This document shows, piece by piece, positions 41,544-51,315 of a stretch of DNA of 64,000 bases. Position 1 is the stretch's first letter; every line of letters starts with the position of its first letter. The stretch covers positions 7,303,353 through 7,367,352 of the forward strand of contig NC_045141.1 in the NCBI RefSeq assembly GCF_008831285.2, in the 5' to 3' direction. Origin of the DNA: Nymphaea colorata. Taxonomy: Eukaryota > Streptophyta > Magnoliopsida > Nymphaeales > Nymphaeaceae. A program made the position numbers and the translations under genes. The notes beneath the pieces were generated by a model. It was not told where the DNA came from, ran no database searches, and saw only the letters and a list, made by a program, of their open reading frames with translations.

Positions 41544-41590
41544 ACAGGTACTGCATAGCTGTGGTTAGCTCGTGTCGTGAGATGTTTGGT
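41544..41590 (+). pseudogene. Organelle-type small-subunit rRNA scrap
   Basis: ACAGGTACTGCATAGCTGTG followed by GTTAGCTCGTGTCGTGAGAT matches the universally conserved region of bacterial-type 16S rRNA near position 1050-1090, with several transitions. The GTTTGG after GAGAT suggests the mitochondrial rrn18 version rather than the plastid one, but that rests on memory. Only about 47 bp are preserved. Confidence 0.6.
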
Positions 41591-42919
41591 TTGGGAGGAT
41601 GATTTCATCCTCTCCGGTGTCCACATTACTACTCCTTCTATCTGGCTGCTCTTCCCTCTTTACCTAGTTGTTTGCAGCAAAAGCCGCCGACTCATCCTCC
41701 ATCGCCTGGGGATCCCTATCATTCAACAGGAGATCGATGAGGCGATTCCATTGTTCGCTTCTTTTGTCAATCATCCTGACTTCCCGTCTTCAAAATCGAG
41801 ACAAGATTGGTACGCTCGCTCACCGTGGGCGTTCGTTCAGTCCCAATCTCTTTCTGCGTTAGTGTCTGGAATAGAGTTTGCATTGCGTTGGCTTCAACTA
41901 GTGTATCACTTTCTCCTATTGGCACAACGAAGTTAAGTGCATATGCCACTACTAAAAATACCCTTGGAAGGGTAAGCATTCAACCTTCACCAAAAGAACA
42001 AATAAAGGGATGAAAATACTGAAAAAAATGCCTAGCCTGCAGCCTGGAAAAGGGGCAAGAACGAGGGATTAGCCGATTCATTTCTTGACACATTTCTGAT
42101 ACTTGTTTCTGAAATCCAAACAATTTTGTTTCTGCAACTGTACCATCTCTCTCTCTCTCTCTCTCTGAGCCACAAAAGAACAGAAAAATCGTTGGTCAAC
42201 TACTCCATGCTGTTTTCGCGGGCAACACGCGTCATCGTCCCAAGCCTATTTCATTTTCACATATCATCTCATGGGATTCCACGGATCGGGTTTGGCCAGC
42301 ACATGGCCCGTTCTATATCTACCATTATGGTCCAACTTTGTTCGTAAAGACTGGCCTAACTGAGTAAGATATCCGGCCAAGTTGTCTCTTTGTTTTGTTA
42401 TGGTGGGTCTGCCCCCATGCATCTGGATCTGGTACTAATACCGCAAATTAAGTCAAAACTAAGTCCTAGAACTGCCTGGGGCTAAGCGCAAGTTAGAACT
42501 GACCAGTTAGCCTTTTAAGTCCCAACCTATGTCACCTGAGTCACCTGAGTGTAGGTGCAGGTGTCGGTGTGGGTGCAACTGCTGGAGCGGAAAATAAAAA
42601 AGTTCGGGTGACTTAGGTCCCAACCTACCCTTGTGATGGAGTCATGTTTGATGAATAAGTGGAAATCCCACCTTTGGAGCCAGAGCCGAAGTCTGGGTTC
42701 TTTTTCCACCCTAGAGTCCAAAACTGCCTATATGGTACCTGGACTGGACTGACTCCCTTCTAAGATTTTATTAAATCTTGAGCCTACGTGCCAACAGTTA
42801 CGCCTCCTTTGGCCTGAGGTAGGCAAATAAAAGGAAGTCCATATATATGGACTGACTCCTCTTGTGCTACTGTGCCCCTTGACTTTGCTCCTTCAAACGC
42901 GGTCCTCTTAGCTTTTTAT

Positions 42920-42975
42920 TAAATTATGAATATGATAGGCCAACCGATAAATTATGAATATGATAGGCCAACCGA
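42920..42975. repeat. 28-bp perfect tandem duplication
   Basis: Two identical 28-bp units, 42920-42947 and 42948-42975, each ending in GGCCAACCGA. A recent replication slippage or short-patch repair product. Confidence 0.95.
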
Positions 42976-43465
42976 AAAAAGGCAAAAGAATCATTTTATT
43001 GGTAATTTAAAATTTTTATTAGTATTTTTTATTTTATTATGAATTAGTAATCTAGTACCCCTTAAATTTCGGTTTAAGCCAGCGGCCAACAGCTGCTAGT
43101 CCTAATGACCATATGGTCGGTATTTTCGGTGTCTTCTTTTCTCTCTCTCTCTTTCTCTCTTCTTTCTCTTTCTTCAAAAAATATGGAAAAAAAGAAATAA
43201 AATATTACAAACTTTTCAGGAAAAGGTAAAACTGAAAAAAACATTGTGTAACGTTTAGTTACAATTTTAAGTACCGAAAATAGTCTAATATGATTTATCG
43301 GCCATATGGGAAGCACTTTTATGATCATGAGTAGACGATCTCCACTAGTAGCTGGCCTTATAAGGCAATGGGGTTTATTAATTTTAGCAAGGTACTTTTG
43401 TTTGGTTGAATTGGTAAAAGTTTTTGGTATCTATATTCGCTTAAAAAGAACCATATAATACCAGA

Positions 43466-43521
<56 letters not shown>
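43466..43521. repeat. Compound (CT)n(TA)n microsatellite
   Basis: CT repeats pass directly into TA repeats, like the left half of the palindromic tract at 19137-19252 but without the GA part. Confidence 0.95.
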
Positions 43522-43523
<2 letters not shown>

Positions 43524-44326
43524 CACATGTTATTCTCAAATGTCTTTTTTCAACATATAGTATTGGAGAATCTGTATCTCAAATTACTACACGGCCCTTA
43601 GACGGGATGGTACCTGCCATTCTCCCCCTTAGATATATAGGTTCAAGTTTAAACCATAATACCTTGAGATTGTTACTATACACTACATGTAGACATGTAG
43701 AGTCTTTAGTCTAGCAACATTACAGGAAATACAGGAAACAGTGGCAGTGATTTTGCGTAATTGAAAGTCTTTTCTAGTCTAAAGTGGCCTTTCGGCAGTT
43801 AACACCATGTCTTTAGTTTACCAATTTTTGGCAAAAGCATGCGCCAATAATTTGGACGGAGTTGAAAGCCAATGGCGAAAAAGAATTGCAAAGAAAGATT
43901 GACATGGGTTTCAAACATCTTAGTGACTATATTCAGCATCAGCACAGTAATATTGAATTTTGATTTAATACTAAACGAAGGAGTCATTGTTCGTGAACAT
44001 GAATGTGCTTAAAAATTGCTTCTAAGGAGCATGTAGGGATCGAGTTTAACTCACGCGACCTGTAAACTGGAAACTTGGCCACATTTGCGTGTGTGTGCGT
44101 GTGGTACCGAGTCAGCTATCTTTTAACCCATTACAGTTTCTGTAGATTGCTCATAGAAGAAAGGCAACCTTTTGTTCTGACTTTCTAGGAATGCTGTCAA
44201 AACCAACAAATTGCTTGTACAACATACGCTTGCTTAGCATAAAACCAGAAAAGAAAAGTAGGAGTCTGTATTTGTGAAGTTGACTGCTTTTACATTTCCC
44301 ACACATCAGATAACTAAATTCACAAG

Positions 44327-45559
44327 ATGGTAGAAGCCCATCACCTCAACGAGGATATTTACCAAAACATCCTGTCCAGATTGCCTGCAAAATCACTACT
44401 GCAGTACAGGACTGTCTCCAAGCAATGGAGGGCCATGATCTCTGACCCTCAATTCATCTCCCTGCATGCTTCGAATTCATGCAGCAAAAGCTCTCATGTC
44501 TTTGCCTCCGTCTACCTCAAGGGCTCAAGACCGTTTCTTTGGAACGCCTCCGCAGCAGGCATCCATTCTGCTCTGGAGTCCTTCCTCCTGCAGAAGGGTG
44601 CTGATATTGTCGGTTCCTGCAACGGCCTTGTGTTCTGTTGGAACTATGATGGCCTCTCAAGCTCCATCATGATACTGAACCCCACCAACATGGACTACAT
44701 TTCCCTTCCGGACCCGTTAAAAGAAATGTCATTGATGTGCCAAGAACCATTTGCCAGTTATTCCATTGAGACCAGCGTTGGCTTGGCCTTTGACCCTTGC
44801 ATGGGATCCACCGGCTTCAATTACCAAGTTGTACTAGTTGAAGCCCTTGTTCCAAATTGGCAGGCTTCATATGAAACACCCCATGGCTTGAAGTTCCAAA
44901 TTTACAATTCAAAAACTGGTGCATGGTCTATGTCAGGAGAAACTAATAGCAGCCACACTCTGTCTGATGCAAGCCCTGTGTATCATAAAGGAGTTCTATT
45001 TTGGCTTTCCATCAAGGCGCAGATTCTTGCTTTTGATGTAGAGAGACAGCAATCTTGCTTATTGGAGTTGCCATCACAAATTGTGGAAGAAAAGCGGAAC
45101 ACCAGCTCTGCAAATTGCGACGATGAATGGTTCGGAGCCTTAGGTGGAGGTCTCTGCTATTTGAGAACTGGCAATACTACAGTGAATGTGTGGACTGCCA
45201 CTGCAGATTACAAGGAAGCCCAGTGGGTTCTGAAGTACAGTTTGTGCTTGCAGAGCATAGTCTACAATCACCTTTGTCTTTTGAATTCGCTACTGAACCG
45301 GCACACTTGTTCTAGTGAGATGGTGTGCTCGAAGAGAAGCTTGGACCTCAAAGTGTGTGAGATGGACATGAAGTTTTTCCATCCATTGTGTCTCTGTGGA
45401 GATAACAGAGTCCTTCTGAGGGCGGGGGACAGCATTCTTTCTTATGATATTGAGACAGAGACTTTCGTGGAGTGTTGCGATTTTCGTAATGTGAACTTTT
45501 TTTATGTCTACCCGCATTGCAGCAATCTTGTCACTTTTAGCCTTTTCAAGAGAAATTAA
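44327..45559 (+). CDS. F-box protein with F-box-associated region
   Basis: A single open exon of 410 codons. Residues 6-47 form the F-box (LNEDIYQNILSRLPAKSLLQ, then RTVSKQWRAMISDPQFISLH), the motif that binds SKP1/ASK adaptors so that the protein acts as the substrate receptor of an SCF ubiquitin ligase. Residues from about 90 on resemble F-box-associated (FBA) regions, with VGSCNGLVFCWN and ILNPTNMDYISLP near 94-128, then LKFQIYNSKTGAWS and SPVYHKGVLFWL around 190-235, the hallmark of plant FBA/beta-propeller-like receptors. Length and lack of introns fit this large family. The substrate is unknown. The ATG at 44327 is the first in frame, opens the F-box within six residues and sits in a favourable AAGATGG context. 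Codon composition is clearly richer in GC than the flanks. No stop or frameshift is seen, so it may well be functional. Overlapping frames at 44466, 45127 and 45290 are shadows. Confidence 0.92.
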   Translation: MVEAHHLNEDIYQNILSRLPAKSLLQYRTVSKQWRAMISDPQFISLHASNSCSKSSHVFASVYLKGSRPFLWNASAAGIHSALESFLLQKGADIVGSCNGLVFCWNYDGLSSSIMILNPTNMDYISLPDPLKEMSLMCQEPFASYSIETSVGLAFDPCMGSTGFNYQVVLVEALVPNWQASYETPHGLKFQIYNSKTGAWSMSGETNSSHTLSDASPVYHKGVLFWLSIKAQILAFDVERQQSCLLELPSQIVEEKRNTSSANCDDEWFGALGGGLCYLRTGNTTVNVWTATADYKEAQWVLKYSLCLQSIVYNHLCLLNSLLNRHTCSSEMVCSKRSLDLKVCEMDMKFFHPLCLCGDNRVLLRAGDSILSYDIETETFVECCDFRNVNFFYVYPHCSNLVTFSLFKRN

Positions 45560-47769
45560 GCGAACTTTTTGGGTGGTTGCTTGCTGCCTTTCGCTTTGAA
45601 GCTTGTTGTGATAAACGTATTGGAAGTTCTCAGTAAACCAGTATCAGTAATTTAGATGATAGTGCCAACTGGTGCAGTATATGGCTTTAGACTCGAAATC
45701 AGTTAGAGTAACATCTCTCCCTCTCTCTCTTTTTGCATGTGGGATATGCACATTGATATAATGCTATGACAAACTGAAACATAAATGGTGTATGAATTCG
45801 CACATAAACTATAGAAGTTGGCCCAAGGCACAACAGCAGAGGTTCTTCTATAAGTCATTTAATTAAGGATCCCCTCATGATGGTACAAGGAGTTGAAGAT
45901 ATGTAACCTTTGGAATTCAGAGACGCGGTCTTTTGCAGTACACTTCTTTGTTTTTCACTACCTGAGGTATGAACTGTACTAGCAAATACTCTTGGTGTGC
46001 CTCTGTATGCTTGTTAAATTGACAAAATTAGATCTCCTGATATGCATTCGTATTCATGTTAGCTTGAGATTTCTAAGATGCAAGACTCCAAAGAATTAAA
46101 AATCAAAATTGGAATAAGAATACTTATCGTTGAGAAAAGATCAAAAAATGGATAATTTGTAATTTCCAGCTATTTGCCAGCTGAGGAGACAAAAAAAATT
46201 GAGGACCCGTGAGATCACTATATGGCATCCCTAAAGCAGCCATAACCTTTCAAAACTTCAAAGTTGCACAAATGCAGTATGTTGCTCTTTGAACTCCAAC
46301 CCACTATTAAGATGCATCGGAAGTTAATGATCCCCAAATGTTCAGGTTGTGCGCCAAAACTGGACCAAGTGCATTAATGCCTCTCTTCTTAGAGGAAAAC
46401 AGCAATTGGAAATCTCTGGAACTGATTGAGGAAATTAATAGAAACTAGAAAGATTTCATGGGGAAGTTTCCAACAAGAGCGGTAATGAGCTTGAAACAGA
46501 ATTAGTGTTTACAGAACAACAAAAATTGTTGTTCAGAAAGTGAAGGAAATAAGTTTCTATCCTTGTCCAAGGGGGATACGACAATGCAGAGCTTTGTCAA
46601 ATGACTGCATCCTCATTAAAAAATGGAACACAAATGTGATTTAATATAAATGAAAATGGATGTCCTGGACTACAGTTTCAATCTTTTCGCTAAAGAAAAT
46701 TTAGAAACTGACCATTTGAGAGGCATTGCTACGCCTAATGTCAGGCTAGAAAAAAGTGCAAGTTCTTTTAAGACTCTATCAGTCTTAAAGAATGAGTCTT
46801 TGCTTTAGATTAAGAAAGTGTTCTAGAAATGATGGTTTAGAAAGCATAAGGAAGTTTCCCAGAAAAGAAACTGAGGAGCTAATCATTCAGCTTTTTGGGG
46901 ATATGAAGATGTTCAGATTAATCGGTCATATTCATGCTATTTTTTTATTTTAAGAAACCAGGAACTTCTAAAAATGGTGCAATTCTGACCAATTAAGCTT
47001 TGTATTTCCTTTGCACTTAATCAAAAAGTGACAAGCTGCCTGCAAGTTCTTGTTACAGGTCAATTAATTGAAGAAAGTACCTCACTAATCCTAACTTTGT
47101 AGACATGGCTCAAATAAAAAAAGGATGATAGTGGATGAAAATGAATGTAATGAAGCCATATGAGGGAGTGGCCTGGGAAATCTTGAGAAGCACACTTGAT
47201 TTCATTGCTGTTGACCCTAAGCATTATGACTGGGTGTTGACTCTCGCTTTCATTGGTGTGGTGGATGGAGAATCACAATTTGAAATTTAAAAAGCATCAA
47301 GGACCTAATAAGAGGATTTATCTCTCTATAATTTATTCTGCTAATGACAGAGAGACCATTGCATTTGTCATTATTACACTGATTAACCTCTTATTATCAT
47401 TCCGATCTAAGGTTTTTATTGGAACATTGAAGTTTTTATCCTACTTTTCCTCTCTAAGTACTACAGCTTCTTACACTAGTAGCAGTTCACGTGGATGTAA
47501 TTGTAATAGCTACACTTGCACTGAGGTCTTCAAAAACCACAATTTCCTCCTTTGCGAACATTCCATATTGAGCTGTTGTACCTTCTTTCAAACTGGTTAA
47601 GTTTAACTACACTTTATTATTGGATAGCTTGTCATGGGCAAATATTAACTCTAATTTTTTTTTATCTTTCTTTAGGTTTTTTTGTTCTCAATGATAGTTT
47701 AAATTCTATCAGTTCTACACCATGAAATTTAGCCTCAAACAATTCTCTAAGATGTATGCAAATTGTCTA
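45560..47769. other. Downstream region of the F-box gene, no other gene recognised
   Basis: A 3' UTR should lie just after 45559, but I cannot fix its end. The remainder is AT-rich. The plus-strand frame at 47253-47600 (115 codons) has no recognised domain. Confidence 0.45.
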
Positions 47770-47990
47770 AATAGTGGATATTTTCATCCTACCTGATACA
47801 GTGCTCCTAGCAATAGCTAGGTACTTAAACATGTCCAATATCTTGTTGACAAGATCCACTCTGTTGTTTGAGTCCTTCATCATATATGATTTGTGTTGTT
47901 TGAGAAGAATTTTGATATGATTTTCAAGAGTGGTGCCATACTTTGATTTAATAGTATCAAGCGTCTCCTTTGTAGCCTTGTGGCTTTAAA
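47770..47990 (-). pseudogene. Copia gag (UBN2) fragment
   Basis: On the minus strand the sequence reads KSKYGTTLENHIKILLKQHK and NKILDMFKYLAIARSTVSGR, the characteristic middle of a Copia gag UBN2 domain. It is a short scrap without LTRs, other domains or an open frame long enough to be functional. Confidence 0.65.
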
Positions 47991-49365
47991 AAATTTGAAT
48001 CAGATCAATATTCATGTATGCTGGCATTATTTTTTGTGTCAAAAGACCACCCTTCTGAATTTTTTTGCATTTATGAGCAGTGTTCACACTAGGAATTTAG
48101 ATGGATCATAGCACATAATTCAATCCTTCAATGACAATATTAAAGAGTGGTTTTTTTTTTGTGTGTGAACATTCATCACTACCATTGTTGAGGAAGATGT
48201 TGATGCACAACAGATACAATGAACACCACCACCAGTTCATGAAATCCATTGGTGTGGATGATTTCGATGAAGATTCCGTTGATGGTCTAAGTATATGTCC
48301 ACTTATACTAGCGGACCTGAATGTCAATGTATCTTGCTGGTTTACCCACACAGCTTACCATCAGTAAAGTATGATAGTTCTACTAACGTAGGTTTACCGT
48401 CAGAAAACTCCATTCTTTTACTGATACTCTTTTGCTTGTTATATTCACATGTTTGGCACATTAGTAAAGGTCCGTTTTACCGACAAGCCTCCCATGTGAG
48501 TAAAAACTTTCATATTTTTATTATTTTCTATTATGTACGACCCAAGTAATGAGAATATAGAAAAGCCTTGCAATTAGTGGATTGCAGAACTAAAAAGCTG
48601 GAATTAATATATTACATAGAACATATTCTTAGTTAACATACAAATGAAATTACAAAATCACTTCAACCATTGCTATTCTCTTCAGTAACACGCATGTTAA
48701 TAAAATACATAAAAACTGAAACAACCCCAACAAAGTTTTTGGTATATGTAGTCCATCTTCCATATTAAGATGGTACTTGTACATCACATTGATAAGTACA
48801 TAAAACCAAGTCCAAGAATCAAAATTTAATTTTGGTCTACATGTATTAATGGTGGAAATCAAACGGTGCCAGAAAACCTACATAGAAGAAGTAAAATATG
48901 TTACAAAAAAATGGTGTGAACAATTTAAATGTATAATATATTTTAAACTTAATTGAATGATTCTACAAACAAAAACATGATTTTATTTATACAATCTTTA
49001 AGCATATCCAACCTTGCACATTAACATCTAGCTCAAGGACCTAGCATAGGTTGCCTCGAGCTCAAGTACTCTAGCACATGTTAATTTTGAGCTCATGACA
49101 TCATGCACATTTGCCCTCAAGCACAACTAATTTTCCTTGTAGGGTACTGATATGATGTATTGATTTATAAGTAGTTAGTGACAAAAAACTCAAAACAGTG
49201 CACTACTGAAGTACCAATACACACAGGTACATAAAGCTTCACATGATTTAAAGCAAAGAAAGTAAAATATAATTTGACAATATTTTGAGTTTATATCTAT
49301 AGTTAAATAATGTTTAACTATATATATATTGACTACTCAATTTGATATATTCCTTTGTACAGTTT
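47991..49365. other. Low-information AT-rich region
   Basis: Frames at 48106-48367 overlap on both strands without a domain. The sequence may belong to the CACTA remnant that follows. Confidence 0.35.
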
Positions 49366-49700
49366 GTAGAATATGGACTTGAGCCTTCACACATTGAAGT
49401 TTTTATTGCTACTCGAAGTAGCACTAATACAAACTACTCTAACCTCAAAACTAATAGTGTTGTTGTAAGTGTTGTATACATTTGTCATTCACACAATAGT
49501 ATATATGTTACTGTACAATAACTTTGCTTATATATTGTGCATTAGGAACAGCTAAAGGAAATGATATCTACTTTTCTCAAGAGAGCACCTGATTCACTGC
49601 AGTTGTGATGTACTATCCCAAGTGATCGGAGAAGATAGACAGGGTCTGTATGTAGAATGAGAATATTAGGTGTCAAACCTTTGTAGTTTTCTAATGTAAG
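49366..49700 (+). pseudogene. CACTA (En/Spm) transposon protein fragment
   Basis: Plus-strand patches read EPSHIEVFIATRSSTNTN, then, after a gap, EQLKEMIST. They resemble the plant CACTA accessory protein region (transposase_24/TNP1-like), where a VEVFxATR motif is followed by an acidic helical segment. Stops are present and no terminal repeats were located. Confidence 0.45.
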
Positions 49701-51002
49701 CACAAAGGAGAGTCAAGTTGAAGTACAAAATGCAGCATTAAGAACAAGTATGACATTTTATAAAGAGAAGTGGTTGACAGTAATAATGATATATATATAT
49801 ATATATATATCTAGACCTACATAATGTGCTACCTGCTGATGTAGATAATGTCAATGTCAATGTAACTTGTGTTAGGGAGGATGTATAAGAACTTGTGGTT
49901 AATCATTCTCTTAGAGGTAGTTGGTATGAATTACACATATATTATTGCTTACATAGTCAATTTGTCATAATAGTTATATGTTTACCCATGGATTGACATG
50001 ATAAAATGTTTGAATGTTATTTTGCATTGATAGATGATGGCACTATTGTTCTACACTTGTTTATATGTATGTTCATTTATTATTTAGTAATATATTCTTT
50101 TGTTAGATGACTTTTCAGAGACAATATATACCATTGACGTATGAGAGCATTGAAGATGAGACATGAGATGAAACTTGTTTGGGTAACAATGTTATTCAAT
50201 TACTAATAATTTTATTCACTAAAGATTAATTTATGTTTTAATTAACTTGTTTACAATACTCCCACCAAGAAACACATGGATTGACTCGAGCTCTTGCTAC
50301 TACCAATTTGAGAAATGGCCATAAATATAAACTACACGTGAACATCCCCAAATAACCAATCAGTAGAAAATGACAATTTTTGACAAGGTATATTGCAATG
50401 CATACTTGAGACCTAGACTGCACACCGTTGATTTTTCACGAGTGGTCAAAATAATCCAACTCAGTTAATGTAGATTTTTGGAAACGTGTGCATATTATTA
50501 TTGTCTTTTTCTCTCAAGGGTTAACTAAACTTTGAAAGCCAAAGTGAAGCGAGACTATCAGAGACAAACAAAATCTTTCTAAGCTGATTTTCTAAGCTTC
50601 AGTAGGCTAATCATCGTCATGAAAAAAGCCATTTCTAGAGTCAGATGAATGTGAAACAGTCTCTTGACTCCCGAACAGCCCAGATCTAAATCACGAGAAA
50701 TGTTTTCAAACTTTTGAAGCTCATAAAACTCAACTTGTGAAGTACAAGATTCTAGATGATTAGTTGTAATCTATGATGAGACATCTTGATGAAAAGAGGC
50801 AAAAAGTATGCATCCATAAATTTAGTGGAAATTAATTTGTACTATAAATCTTAGTATAAGTTGATGTAATATTAGGTCTTGTTTATGAATTATTTCTTTT
50901 GTTATTGTATTATGTGCAGAAGGGAGGAGCGAAATGAGATGGAAATCTCAAGTAGAGTTCTGGAACGGAGATTCTTGGAATGAACAACCATAACGGATGT
51001 AC
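49701..51002. other. No gene recognised
   Basis: AT-rich with a short (AT)n run at about 49789-49810. It lies between the CACTA-like fragment and the plastid insertion. Confidence 0.45.
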
Positions 51003-51062
51003 AAGATACTCTCATTACTGCCTGGACAATTAGACATCCAACTTGTAAGCGCAATGACCCAA

Positions 51063-51100
51063 TTGCAAGAGCGGAGCGCTACCAACTGAGCCATATCCCC
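51063..51100 (-). pseudogene. trnA-UGC: trnA-UGC 5' exon (nuclear copy)
   Basis: The 38-nt exon reads GGGGATATGGCTCAGTTGGT at its start on the minus strand and ends TTGCAA, matching the plastid alanine tRNA 5' half with about two changes. The 3' exon is absent, so no tRNA can be made. Confidence 0.9.
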
Positions 51101-51163
51101 CGAGCCAAGTGGAGCATGCATGAAGGAATCAGATGCTTATTCTATTTTGTTCCTTGGCACAGC

Positions 51164-51198
51164 TGGGCCATCTTGGACTTGAACTAGAGACCTCACCC
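51164..51198 (-). pseudogene. trnI-GAU: trnI-GAU 3' exon (nuclear copy)
   Basis: The 35-nt exon, ending TCCAAGATGGCCCA, matches the plastid isoleucine tRNA 3' half with about three transitions. The 5' exon is missing. Confidence 0.9.
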
Positions 51199-51310
51199 AT
51201 GAAGTAAATCATCACACCTACGATCCAACCAATTGGGATATAATCATTTTTTTTTTGAGAAATATTCATCCTTTCTGAATGCAGCATACAACGTAACAAC
51301 ATGTTAATCA

Positions 51311-51315
51311 CTTTC
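51311..51315. repeat. Target site duplication, left (CTTTC), Gypsy element
   Basis: Repeated exactly at 61789-61793, directly outside both LTRs. Confidence 0.9.

Larger units (their letters stand above)
40691..44326. other. Intergenic region upstream of the F-box gene
   Basis: Holds an rRNA-like scrap at 41544-41590, a CT run at about 42144-42166, a 28-bp tandem duplication at 42920-42975 and a (CT)n(TA)n tract at about 43466-43520. The frame at 41577-41936 (119 codons) overlaps others in the same region and shows no domain. Splice-like borders at 41454 and 41547 enclose a protein-like stretch but do not link to another exon. Confidence 0.45.
51003..51240 (-). pseudogene. Nuclear plastid DNA insertion: trnI-GAU / trnA-UGC region
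   Basis: On the minus strand about 240 bp read as the plastid rRNA-operon spacer: the end of the trnI intron, the trnI 3' exon, the intergenic spacer with CATGCATGCTCCACTTGGCT, the trnA 5' exon and the start of the trnA intron. Similarity stops abruptly near 51003 and 51240. Differences from the plastid sequence that I recall are mainly C-to-T or G-to-A, as expected from decay of methylated cytosines in the nucleus. The Gypsy insertion site lies only 70 bp away. Confidence 0.9.

Noticed and set aside
40900-41547. Possible two-exon host gene with exons ending at 41043 and spanning 41454-41547
   Set aside because: Splice-like borders exist, but the phases do not join into one frame and stops occur in the upstream piece.
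51063-51198. Functional tRNA genes
   Set aside because: Only half-exons of intron-containing plastid tRNAs are present, and neither partner exon is in the window.
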